Part shown: one piece after another, positions 1 through 10,699 of the stretch
Position numbering within the stretch: the first letter of the stretch is position 1
How the letters are laid out: the number at the start of each line of letters is the position of its first letter
Source: Kipferlia bialata
Taxonomy: Eukaryota; Fornicata
Assembly: GCA_003568945.1 (NCBI GenBank)
Contig: BDIP01000207.1
Coordinates: 4,162-25,833 of the forward strand
DNA length: 21,672 bases
Direction: 5' to 3'
Position numbers and translations under genes: made by a program
The notes under the pieces: model-generated
Told to the model about the DNA's origin: nothing
What the model saw: only the letters and a program-made list of their open reading frames with translations
Database searches by the model: none

Positions 1-12
1 CAATCTATATAC

Positions 13-1701
13 ATGATGGGATGCCCCTCTTGGCGGCATCGAGGAGGGCAGACAGGGAGGGTCTAGGGTTAGATATATATATATATATATATACATATTA
101 TATAGGAGTCATATATATAAAAATGAGGAGAGAAGGAGAGTATTGGCAGCATCGAGGAGGGCAGACAGGGAGGGTCTAGGTTTAAGTGGCAACACTGCAA
201 GTAGACAGACATAGTTAGATATTGATAGATACAGTAGGAACACACCAAGAAGATGACGCCACCAACCGCACACACACCTATGTATATATATATATCAATA
301 TACACACATAGAGAGAGAGAAAAAGACCTGAGACAGATACAAAGACCTAGACGAATATATATAATTGTTGTCTTTAGCACCATAGAGAGAGAGAGAGAGA
401 GAAAGTACCTGGACGACGATGCCACCAGTCTCCGTGTCTGTCTGAATATACATATATATATATACGTATACATTGTATACACATGAACTAATATAGTACA
501 TATACAGTATATATATATATATATATATATGTATATGTACTTAGTACCTAGAGGATGATGCCACCAGCCGCCGTGTCTGTCGGAAGCTCTTCTCAGAGAA
601 CCATCCCAGCACAGTGTCATCAAGACCGACCTAGAGAGGTTAGGAATAGTCAACGAGAGTCTCTTATAGTCAATAAACAGACTAGAGAGGTCAGCAATAG
701 TCAACGAGAGTCTCTTATAGTCAATTCATAGAGCATGAGAGCACCTAGCGCACATAAGTATGTCAGAATGAATACCCACTCATACATGTCAACCCATATA
801 AATACCCATACCTGTCTGGAGTCTGGGCTGAGCTCCTTGAATACTATATAATGATATATGTATATATACATTAAAAATAAATATGGATATATGATTGTAA
901 TCCTATCATACATATGTCTGCTAGCGTACATATAATACCAGAGGTATATATACCTGTCTGGAGTCTGGGCTGAGTTCCTTGAACTCTCATTTATATTTGC
1001 ATATCTACTATTCATATAGACACATGTAGTCTATTGTGATTATATATACTAATATATATATATACATATATATATCACTGTGCCATTACCTGTCTGGAGT
1101 CTGGGCTGAGCTCCTTGAACCTGGTCACCAGGAAGGAGGGGTCCACGCACTGGTATAAGAGTGTATAAACAATATATACAATATATACATATATAATACA
1201 ATGTAGTATATCTACATATGATTGTCTGGTCACCAGGAAGGAGGGGTCCACACACTGAGGAGTGAGACATGTATGGCACTTTGTATTAAATATACATATA
1301 TATATATATAGTACATTGTAGTATATCTACATATGATTGTCTGGTCACCAGGAAGGAGGGGTTCACGCACTGGTGTGAGTATGATATATAGCGGGATCGA
1401 AATACTGAGGAGATATAGACATTTACCGAGCCTCATTCCAAAATTCTATAGAACTGTGCACATGAATATATATGAATATATATGAATATATATGAATATA
1501 TATGAATATAGAACTGTGCACATGAATATATATTAACACAATGAATACATATACACTCACGTGAGGTGGGACCCAGAGCTGCAAGGTGTATGATGTATAT
1601 AAATATATCTCTCCCAAGAAAAATATAACTTCAGATGATGAATATATATACAATACTCACGTGAGGTGGCACCCAGAGCTCCAGGGGAGAGGGTTTACTC
1701 C

Positions 1702-1732
<31 letters not shown>

Positions 1733-2162
1733 CAATACTCACTATATACTCATATATATATATATATATACACTCACGTGAGGTGGCACCCAGAGCTCCA
1801 AGGGAGAGGGTATACTCCCTCTCTCTCTATATATGTATATATATACAATACTCACTATATATACATACATATACATATATACATATCTGCACATACATGT
1901 GGTGGCACCCAGAGCTCCAAGGGGGAGGGTGTGTCAACGCATGGTACCCTGGGGGTGAGACAACATAGAGAGAGAGAGAGAGACAGAGAATGGGAACATC
2001 AACTGTGGGCCCGACCTGTCGGGCCTAACTAATCACACATATTATATACCCTATACAACTATATTTACAAATATACCTGACTGTGGGGTCTGACCCAGGT
2101 GCATATGCAGTGGGAGGGGTCACATGCCGCAGGAGACGCCTGGTATGAATATACATATATAT

Positions 2163-2214
<52 letters not shown>

Positions 2215-3383
2215 CATATGCAGTGGGAGGTGTCACGTGTCTAAGGAGACGCCTGGGGTAAGATATGTACATTGATGTTAAACTCCATGAATGTATGGAT
2301 TGCTATACATGTATATTACCCTACCTCAGGTCCTCACAGTCATACACAAAGGTCTCGGTGATGCCCTCGCCTGGGGTTGGTATCTATCAATATATATATA
2401 TATATATGTATATACACACATATATACATATATACACTCATATATATAAATACATAAACTAATAAGAATACTAATATATTTAGGGTCTCAGTGATGCCCT
2501 CTGGGGTTGGCATGGTTAAAAACTATATCTATGACTGTCAATACAATCTGAATGGTGCTACATTAGAATACATTCGAGCATGTCCGTACATCTACCTATA
2601 TATATATACAAATATGTAATATATATCAATATATAGTGTATTTCATATATTACACTATATGTATATCAATATATAATACTACCTTCGAGCATGTCCCTCT
2701 GGAAGTCCTCTGGGATACAACATCAATCTATGACCCCATAATAAATGTATTACCTTCGAGCATGTCCCTCTGGAAGTCCTCTGGGGTACCCACCAGGGGC
2801 AGGCCCAGCTGTCTCTTGACACGGTCCAGACGCTTACTAAAGGATTAGTACGGTCCAGACGCTTGCCTAGATATATTTATATATACTACATTAATATTTA
2901 GGCCCAGCTGTCTCTTGACACAGTCCACACGCTTACTAGAGGGTTAATAATAGTAGTATTATTATATACATACATACATCTGCTCACCTGATGTGTGACA
3001 CATACTGACTGTGCACATCAACAAGGGCAGGGGGGCCTGAGATTAGATAAGTATAATATGTGTATATAAATGAAGTATGTATATGCCTATACACATACAT
3101 ATTCATTAATATATGAATACATAGAATTATATATATGCTGACTGTGCACCTCGACAAGGGCAGGGGGGCCTGATTGTAAGAGAAACATAGTATATATACA
3201 TCAAGAGTGTATGTATATGTCTATACATTTATATGCTGACTGTGCACCTCAACAAGGGGGGCCTGGTATGAGATACGACCGTATTACACAATGGAGCGTA
3301 TGCGCACAAATAGTCAGATACGTGGACTAGTGATACACGAAATCTCCAGTATATGTGTCACTCTATCTCTCTCACTCATATAC

Positions 3384-3425
<42 letters not shown>

Positions 3426-4794
3426 TATCTCCCATACCTAGGTGTGGTGGATGTGGGAAGAAGTCGGCCAGCTCCTGGGGGTCAGAGATCCAATACATAT
3501 GTACAATATGTATGCAGTGATAGAGAGAGAGAGAGAGAGAGAGAGATAGTGATTCATGGGGGTCAGAGGCACAAGAGTATACAGCAATGTACACGATCTA
3601 CGTCTATATGTATAATACACACTACATCTAGTATATACACTCCTATACCTCCGGCACAGCCAATTGTTTCCTGAGTGATGGGCACTTGTCAGCCACACCC
3701 AGCTGGACATCGGTGGTAAATAGACTAGGGGTTAGGGTATACTCTATTCCAATGTTAAACAAATAGGGAAGGGGAAAGCTTGAGTTCGCAATTCTATCTC
3801 GTATCTGGTACCTTGTATTAAACAATTATTCTTTCACAAAAAGAAATCTTGTCCCTATACTATACACATCCATACCCTGGCAGGTTGACCTGTGCCACCA
3901 GACTGGGCAACCGTCTCTTGACAGTGAAGACCTACTTGTTAGAACTTTAACACATATATATTAGCTAATACAGATATGCAAGCATATATAAACACTGAGA
4001 CACACATTCAACAGCCGTCTCTTGACGGTGAAGACCTATCAGTTAGTTACATATATATATATAGGGAGAACAATCCTATCTATATACATGGTTCAATATA
4101 AATGTATAAGTCATCGGAGTAGGTCCTCATTTGACGGTAAAGACCTGATAGTGAGTATGTATATACAAAGAAACAGAGAGAAGGATTGAGAGATAGACAA
4201 GTAGCACAAAGAGACAGAACAATGGAGAGAGAGCAATCGCTACCGTCTCTTGACAGTGAAGACCTATTTGCCAGTATCATAACACAGATATATATACACA
4301 TTTATAAGGGGACCTATCAGTTAGCATAGTAACACAGATTACTGTATAGATATACAAGGGGAGAGATACTTTTGTGAGTCTCTTGACGGTGAAGACATAT
4401 TATTCAGTATGTATAGGATAACCAAAATAGTGACATACCAAATAGTATATATGACGGGCTATGAAATATCAAGACACATTGAAACAGGAGAGGGCTTGTG
4501 TGTGTATGTGTCTTGTATGTGTGTGTGAGAGAGAGTGTGTGAGATAGGGAGATGTTGGTTGTGGGAGAGAGACAGATGAGTGAGAGGGAGAGAGAGATGG
4601 GACAACTGACAAGGTAGCCTGGCATACCTTCTGGTTCTGGCTCTGGACCTCGTCCTGGGGGTGAGAGGACATAGGGGTAGATAGGTATACATGTGTATGT
4701 ATATATGTACAGAGAGAGAGACACTAGGGTTATTAAGACGAAGGTTCTGGCTCTGGACCTCGTCCTGGGGGTGAGAGGAATATGAATACATTTG

Positions 4795-4844
<50 letters not shown>

Positions 4845-5228
4845 ACACATATATGTATTTACCTGGACCTCGTCCTGGGGGTGAGAGGATATAGGGGTAG
4901 ATAGGTATCCATATATATATGCGGAGAGGGATAGAGAGAGAGAGAGACACTAGGGGTATGAAGAAGCTTCTGGCTCTGGACCTCGTCCTGGGGGTGAGAA
5001 GAATATATAGAAATGAGAGAGAGAGAGAATATAAACAAAAGCCTTTGGGTAGGGGAGAGAGAGACTAATAGATAAAGGCTGGGGGTGAGACTGGACAGGA
5101 AAGGTTGTATTCCCGAACCCCGAGTAATCACCACAAGCTCATATATAGGATATGTACATATACTATATACCTTGAGACTGGCCCTTATGGCCCAAAGGGT
5201 CCTGAACTCCCCGGCCTCATAGTAGTTG

Positions 5229-5233
<5 letters not shown>
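13..5233 (-). CDS. Gene A: unrecognised protein, 13 exons, 3' end outside window
   Basis: Exons, in transcript order: 5171-5233, 4628-4654, 3876-3931, 3649-3724, 3438-3474, 2988-3036, 2754-2836, 2325-2370, 2077-2139, 1897-1948, 1090-1149, 548-630, 13-62. Every junction is GT...AG and all phases fit, giving one open frame of about 248 residues starting MDNYYEAGEFRTLWAIRAS. The start is the only ATG that opens this frame and lies just after a (GA)n leader. The protein is soluble, with no signal peptide or membrane segment. Recognisable stretches include LFTTDVQLGVADKCPSLRK, KRLDRVKRQLGLPLVG and GWFSEKSFRQTRRLVASSSR, mostly amphipathic helix-like. I do not recognise the family. The last exon may continue through a 5' splice site at 12, or the frame may end at the in-frame TAG just beyond it. 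Nearly every intron carries partial copies of the flanking exon. The gene is divergent from gene B, 470 bp apart. Confidence 0.75.
145..182 (-). repeat. Echo of gene A exon 13 start with its 3' splice signal
   Basis: Nearly identical to 32-69. It copies the CCTAGA acceptor and about the first 30 nt of the exon; the one codon difference is GCC/GCT (synonymous). Confidence 0.85.
243..443 (-). repeat. Two echoes of gene A exon 12 end with 5' splice site
   Basis: At 404-443 the peptide RQTRRLVASSSR is copied with the following GTACT donor. Codon differences from the real exon (548-585) are CGA/AGA, CGG/AGA, TCA/TCG, TCC/TCG and TCT/TCC, all synonymous. At 243-272 an RLVASSS copy differs by CTG/TTG, GCA/GCG and TCC/TCT, also synonymous, but its AG donor base is changed to TG. 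Confidence 0.85.
631..726 (-). repeat. 45-bp tandem duplication of the exon 12 acceptor region
   Basis: Segments 631-675 and 682-726 differ at about three positions. Each contains the acceptor signal (CTAACCTCTCTAG or CTGACCTCTCTAG in transcript sense) that precedes gene A exon 12, so the branch point/acceptor unit is doubled with little exon sequence. Confidence 0.85.
811..983 (-). repeat. Two echoes of gene A exon 11 end
   Basis: Copies of FKELSPDSRQ plus donor at 811-841 (identical) and 952-983 (one change, GAG/GAA, synonymous). The real exon end is 1090-1120. Confidence 0.85.
1200..1376 (-). repeat. Two echoes of gene A exon 11 start with acceptor
   Basis: Copies at 1226-1258 and 1341-1372 of the first 32 nt (CVDPSFLVT) of exon 1090-1149. 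One differs by TGC/TGT (synonymous) and one by GAC/AAC. The two echoes also share about 25 bp of intron on one side (1200-1225 and 1314-1340), so the duplicated unit was larger than the exon part. Confidence 0.85.
1448..1535. repeat. 10-bp AT-rich tandem repeat
   Basis: About five units of TGAATATATA, bounded on both sides by copies of GAACTGTGCACATGAATATA. Lies in the intron between gene A exons 10 and 11. Confidence 0.75.
1554..1815 (-). repeat. Three echoes of gene A exon 10 end with donor
   Basis: Copies at 1554-1587, 1655-1698 and 1772-1815 of the segment coding SPLELWVPPH. Changes from the real exon are TCC/TCT, TTG/CTG, GTG/GTC, CCA/CCT and CAT/CAC, all synonymous, except LE/LQ-type damage at the edge of the first. 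All three keep a strong GTGAGT donor, better than the GTATGT of the real exon. Confidence 0.85.
2167..2212 (+). repeat. (AG)23 microsatellite
   Basis: Pure 46-nt dinucleotide run, read as (CU)n in the gene A transcript. It separates an exon 9 echo from exon 9. Confidence 0.95.
2212..2258 (-). repeat. Echo of gene A exon 9 start with acceptor
   Basis: Encodes RLLRHVTPPTAYA exactly like 2098-2139, with CTG/CTT, CGG/AGA, CAT/CAC and ACC/ACA, four synonymous codon changes in 13 and none that alter the peptide. It is bounded by a (GA)23 tract. Confidence 0.88.
2481..2515 (-). repeat. Echo of gene A exon 8 start
   Basis: Copies the CCAACCCCAG acceptor and GGCATCACTGAGACC, with ACC/ACT synonymous to the real exon 2325-2370. 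Confidence 0.8.
2572..2938 (-). repeat. Echoes around gene A exon 7 (both ends)
   Basis: Exon-end copies at 2680-2715 (identical 31 nt plus donor) and a remnant at 2572-2586. Exon-start copies at 2900-2938 (with acceptor; L/V and R/C changes) and a remnant at 2850-2867. The real exon is 2754-2836. Confidence 0.85.
3137..3265 (-). repeat. Two echoes of gene A exon 6 start
   Basis: Copy at 3137-3172 has one conservative change (D/E). The copy at 3234-3265 lacks 4 nt, so its frame is lost. The real exon is 2988-3036. Confidence 0.85.
4014..4398 (-). repeat. Four echoes of gene A exon 3 start
   Basis: Copies of VFTVKRR at 4014-4038, 4129-4147 (partial), 4242-4266 and 4377-4398. Changes are ACT/ACC, TTC/TTT and AAG/AAA, all synonymous, apart from truncation at the far edge. 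The real exon is 3876-3931. Confidence 0.85.
4743..5000 (-). repeat. Three echoes of gene A exon 2 start with acceptor
   Basis: Copies at 4743-4776, 4862-4905 and 4966-5000 of CTCACCCCCAG plus the DEVQSQ codons. Echoes share up to 40 bp of upstream intron with the real site. The real exon is 4628-4654. Confidence 0.85.
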
Positions 5234-5270
<37 letters not shown>

Positions 5271-5703
5271 AGCTCTCAGTAAGCTCTCAGTGAGCTCTCA
5301 GAAACGCAGTTTCCCTGGCTCTCTCTCTCTCTCTGTATCACAAAGTCTCTGAAGCAGTCAGTCTCTCTCTCCCTCTCTCTCTCTCTACTCCCTTGCCCTT
5401 CTGCCGCCCCGACCCAACCACGATACTAATACACTACACTAAACTCTCACCACTCTCCAATGGGCCCGATACTCCACTTCTCGCCCGTTACTGTTAAGAC
5501 AAGGGATAATAGAGGTAAGCGGAGGGATCACTCAAACAAGCGTTTCAGCCGTACGTTACTGAATCAAGCATTCAAAGGGTGTAGACATCCTACTCTGCTT
5601 GTCGATCCAGTGCTCTCTACTCAGTGCTCTCTACTCAGTGCTATCTACAAAAGAGCCAGTATAGAGGGAGAGGGAGACTGGGTTACAGAGAGGACAGGAA
5701 CAT
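5234..5703. promoter_or_regulatory. Divergent intergenic region between genes A and B
   Basis: The 470 bp hold both 5' leaders. Next to gene A is a (TC)16 tract (read as GA in its leader). Then come three 10-11 bp tandem units of AGCTCTCAGT type (5271-5301) and further TC-rich DNA. The middle (5400-5600) is more complex sequence with a TATA-less look. Near gene B lies a triple 14-bp repeat CAGTGCTCTCTACT (5609-5650), each unit ending in a possible 3' splice site, after a good 5' site GAGGTAAGC at 5513-5521. A leader intron for gene B is therefore possible. No known promoter motif is recognised. Confidence 0.4.
5609..5650 (+). repeat. Three tandem 14-bp units in the gene B leader
   Basis: The unit CAGTGCTCTCTACT is repeated twice exactly and a third time with one change. 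Each unit ends with CTCAG, so each could serve as a 3' splice site for a leader intron starting at 5515, giving products that differ by 14 nt and so by reading frame. Confidence 0.5.
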
Positions 5704-5782
5704 ATGGAGTCCCAGATCCAGGTATGAGCAAGTATATGCTGTAGCACCCTTGTAATAAGAGTATATATGCATGTCATTGCAG

Positions 5783-5821
<39 letters not shown>

Positions 5822-6142
5822 CACACACATGCAATGCTAGTAATGTGAGGGACCATACTACGTTGTTGTGTTCCTGTACACTCCACTCTCCTCTCTCCGT
5901 TTGGTATATTGTCTCTCATAATTGTTACCTGGTGACACCCCAGCATAGATCTCTCTTCATCTCTCTCTCTCTCTCTCTCTTAGGTGAAGGAGATCCCCGT
6001 ATATGACCTTGCCTCCCCCGATGTGGCTGGTTCTCTCTCTCTCTTCATCTCTCTCTGTCCCTCTCTCCTACTTTCTATGTCTCACAGCTCTTTTCCTCTG
6101 TTAGGTCTCTCTCTCCCTCTCTTTCTGTCTTTTTCTCTTTCC

Positions 6143-6189
<47 letters not shown>

Positions 6190-6912
6190 CCTCTCTGCAC
6201 CCTTACTCCTAGGTTCTGAGTGTTCTCCACCTGTGTCCCTCGCATGACACAGGGGATGGGAGGGAAAGGGAGAGGGAGAGAGAGAGGGAGAGAGAGAGAC
6301 TGGTCAGTGGGGATGACAACACATTGGTCCACACGAATGGGGAAGGTACTTCTATTCGTGAATAATAATTGTAATATTATAGTGTGTTTATCTCCTTATC
6401 CACATGTGTTGAGACTCGTGTCCCCCACTCTCTAGTTAATATCATATATATAAGTCCTATTCCCCAATATAGTATCCTCAATACCCAGGTATAGAGACCC
6501 GTGTCCCCCACTCCTTCTTCGAGCAATTCACGTTTAGTCACTATTACTACGAGACATATGCATAAGATATATCATACCTGACATATAGGTACAGTGACCC
6601 GTGTCCCCCACTCCTTCTTCGAGGTTGTGACAGACCCTGAGGGTGACAGAGATGGGGATAGGGAGAGAGAGAGAGGGAGAGAGAGAGACAGACATGGGTC
6701 CAGGGCAGTGCTTGCGTCGAGTCCAGACTCACTCACAATGCAGGTATGGGGTATGCTCATATCTCCTGTAGAGGGTGCCTAGGATTGTTCTCTCCGTCTC
6801 AATGCTACTTCCTTTACTCCTCAGATTACTGTCATTCCCGAACCATCTCTCAATTAAGCTACATATGTTATATAGTTGCAGATACTCATGTCAGAGTGCC
6901 GTCATTGCCCAG

Positions 6913-6943
<31 letters not shown>

Positions 6944-9900
6944 GTCTCTCTCTCTCTCTCATCCCTGGCTAACCCCCCAGAGTGCCGTCATTGCCCAGCT
7001 GATGCTGACCAGTACACAGCAGACAAAGAGAAGGTATACATATATATACATTGAATATGATTAATATGTACAAAATCATGTACATATATATATATAGTGT
7101 GTATTACTATATATGTGTGTGTGTGTGTATTATATATAGTATATATAGTATTTGATGCTGACCAGTACACAGCAGACAAAGAGAAGGTATGGGTATATAG
7201 TATATATATGCCTGTATCTAATGACATAAGGACGCGGCAGTCAAGGAGGAGGTATATACATATATCTATGACAGAGTATATTTTACTATTCAAATACTTT
7301 TACATCCCCGTCCTCAGAGACTATATATATATATATATATATATGTAGATGAGAACGCATATATATATATATATCATTAATTCTAATATCTTCTGATACC
7401 AGCCACATTCCAGTCATCTGCCAGTTGGCCATAATACATACATACATACACCTATATATGTATTATATACTGTATGCTGTAGTAGTATGTATACATACAA
7501 ATACTGTTCTCATACCAGTCACATCCCCGTCCTCTGCCAGTTGGCCAGAGAGGCCAAGGGGGACCAGGGGTCACTACCTATGGAGAGGTATTATGTACTA
7601 TGTATACATATTGTGTACTATAATGTATATCATAGTTGTTAAATGTATGGACATCCACCGTATTCAGCCCACCTTGACAGCGCAAGGTGTATATGCATGT
7701 ATATATATATGTATATATATATATATATATATTTAAGAGTATCTGCACATATGTGTGTATATGTAGATACTTTGTATTCTGATAACCACCCAACACCCTA
7801 GGCAACCCCTGTCCCACCTTGACAGGGCCAGGTGCATCGGGTGGATGTTTGGGGACATGTCCACACAGTCAGGGTATGGCTATATGTATATTATATATCT
7901 ATCTGCATGTATAAATATGTATGTATGTATTGAGGGAGAGAGTAGTAGTAGTAGTAGGTATCGACTCTATGTTTGGGGACATGTCGACACAGTCAGGGTA
8001 TGGAGCTATGTATGTATTCTGTATATATATGTATATAGTGAGGGCATCACATAGAACACCGCATAATTGTGTAGGAGTGTATCAGTATCAGTAGATACAT
8101 TTTTCTCTTTACATATGTCTGTATATAGATTATATATAGTAGTATTGAGACGGCAGTTATTTATATGTATTTTGTGCAATATTACTAATATCCAGGTGTG
8201 GCTTCCTGCCCCGTGTTGCCAAGGCAATTAGTGTATATGTACATGTATATACATATGCCAATGTAGATCCGATGTATCATACCATTTGTATACTCAGAGT
8301 CTAGGTGTGGCTTCCTGCCTCGTGTTGCCAAGGCACTGCTACAGCTGGTATCAGAGACACAGGTATGGATGGATATATAACATGAAAGAGAGAGAGAGAG
8401 AGAGATCCTAGGTGTCAGAGACACAGGTGTGGAGACGTGGATTGATATACAGAGAGATCCACATACTGCTTGTGTGTCATTATATGCAATCTGTCCAGCT
8501 CCCATCTGTCAGGACATATACATAAATATATATACATATGTACATATATACATACATATATATATTTGACACTGATGTCAGGACAGCAATGCCCGAGACT
8601 TCATCCACATATATATGGAATATTAATGAATAGTACATTTATACATAAATAGTGTATGAATAGAACTGAATACATACATGTGAGCTGTATACTCATTGTC
8701 AGGACAGCAATGCCCGAGACTTCATCCACATATCAGCCATGGAGCACACAACGACAGGTATGGTTATGTAGTGTATGAGCTGAGCATTTCCCCCTATCCC
8801 TATAACATTACTGTATATGTAAATTTCATTCTATACCAACAGTTTGTGTAAGTGCTGAACCCAGGCGTTAGGGATGTGCTGAGCATTGCCCCCTCCCCCT
8901 CCATCAGCACAGTGGCCATGGATGAGTTACAACATAGGTGGATATGGTATATATGGTATACATATGTATGCTAGTATAGGTAGTGTATGTATACCTAGTA
9001 TACTACGTCCCCATCCATCAGCACAGTGGGCATGGATGAACTGCAGCACAGGTATATAGTGTATATATACGTATATGAATATTAGGAGATGTGATGCAGC
9101 ATAGGTACCATGCCTATTATATACATGTATTAGTGTTGTGTGTATAGTAATTATACTAATATTATACTAATTATACTGTACATACATACCCATCAGCACA
9201 GTGGGCATGGAGGAACTGCAGCACAGGTATGTAAGATAGTATAGGTAGTATGTATATAGATTGATAGACACATGCATGTGTAAATGCATATACCCCTCTA
9301 TCTATCTATCAGCACAGTGGTCAGTGATGAGTTACAGCACAGGTAATGTATTCTGTGAGCAAACAGAGAGTATATTTTTCATTTCATATTTATGTCTATA
9401 CTCTGTCTAAGTCTGTCCGTACTGAGAGTGAGGGCATTACATATTATAGTAATGCAATAACTATATCGAAGTACACTCAAGTATATAGTGAATAGAAATG
9501 AATATATATGTGTGTGTTCTCTTATCTGAAGGTCTGTCCGCACTGAGAGTGTGGTATATACACACATATATATATATATATGTAGCACTACTAACCTATA
9601 GGTCTGTCCGCACTGAGAGTGAGGCCATTGTGACACTCAAGTTCCTGGCACAGACACTGGCAGTCACCTGCCACGCTGCTAGGTGTGTATCATGCAAAAT
9701 AATGAGGACTTATGCACTTATTGAATATATATAAGTATAGTATACTTTACTGGCACAGACACTGGCAGTGACATGCCATGCCACAAGGTATATACCGTAG
9801 AGTATATATAGTATAATATGGATATGAGATACTAATTTAGTAGTGTAGTAGTGTATGTATTAGTAGTAGCAGCGCTATGCTGTGTTTCATTATATACACT

Positions 9901-10157
9901 ACTGACACAGACACTGGCAGTGACATACCATGCCACTAGGAATGGGTGTATATGATGTATACAGACATAGTGTGTGTGTATGTAGTATGTATTGTAGTAT
10001 AATATGTTTTATAGCATCGGCACAGACACTGGCGGTGACATGCCATGCCACAAGGTATATCACAGTAGTAAGTATACATATATATATATGAATGTGTGTG
10101 TACCCTCTACACCCATAATATCAGCTGCATAGAGGTCCACCTGGGTCACCAGTGTCA

Positions 10158-10211
<54 letters not shown>

Positions 10212-10659
10212 ATCTCTCTCTCTGTATATATATGTACCATCCAGGACGTGGGCAGGACTAGGTCAGTGATACACACACATACACACACTCTCCCTCTGTA
10301 TATGTGTACATTCCATACTGACACAGGGTCAGTGATATATTAATATGCTCTCTCCCTCTCTTTCTCCTCATATGTATATTAATGTGTTATTGTATCAATT
10401 TTATGAAATATATTTATGTACATATTTCCACTGACCCCAGGTCCTGTGCCACAGCAGAGGAGGTCGACGCCGTCAAGGTACAGTTGCCCCCCTCCCCTTC
10501 CAACACACACATTCTTCCGCCTTCCCATTTTCTCTCACACCCTACCCCCATGTTCCCTCTGTCAACCGACATTTCTCTCTCTCATTTATAACCTCACTAT
10601 CTCTCTTTCTCTGTCTCTTATTGCCTCAGGCCACTGCCCCTGCCATGACTGTGACTGTG

Positions 10660-10699
<40 letters not shown>

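Noticed and set aside
69-704. Long open frames rich in Tyr-Ile, Ser-Leu or His-Thr
   Set aside because: They are translations of (TA)n, (TC)n and (CA)n intron DNA and cross real splice sites.
1432-1450. Possible extra exon of gene A
   Set aside because: It would put the next exons out of frame; exons 10 and 11 join in phase without it.
5460-5744. ORF of 94 codons starting at 5460 as gene B start
   Set aside because: Its frame leads to a stop in the next exon (5984-6029); only the ATG at 5704 gives phase 0.
6888-6999. 20-bp direct repeats around a (TC)n tract as target-site duplication of a mobile intron
   Set aside because: The insert has no GT at its left border and no shared sequence with other inserts; it fits the echo pattern better.
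6876-7033. Reading exon 5 of gene B as a CxxC (CRHC) zinc-binding segment
   Set aside because: That frame cannot be joined to exon 6; starting at the AG at 6980 in phase 0 fits both neighbours.
9602-9682. Similarity of EAIVTLKFLAQ to the last helix of a kinesin motor
   Set aside because: No P-loop, SSRSH or DLAG motif in gene B, and the rest of the chain does not fit.
9008-10057. Regularly spaced 30-40 bp repeats resembling a CRISPR array
   Set aside because: Repeats are coding, diverge in codon fashion, end in splice donors, and spacers are low-complexity AT; no cas genes.
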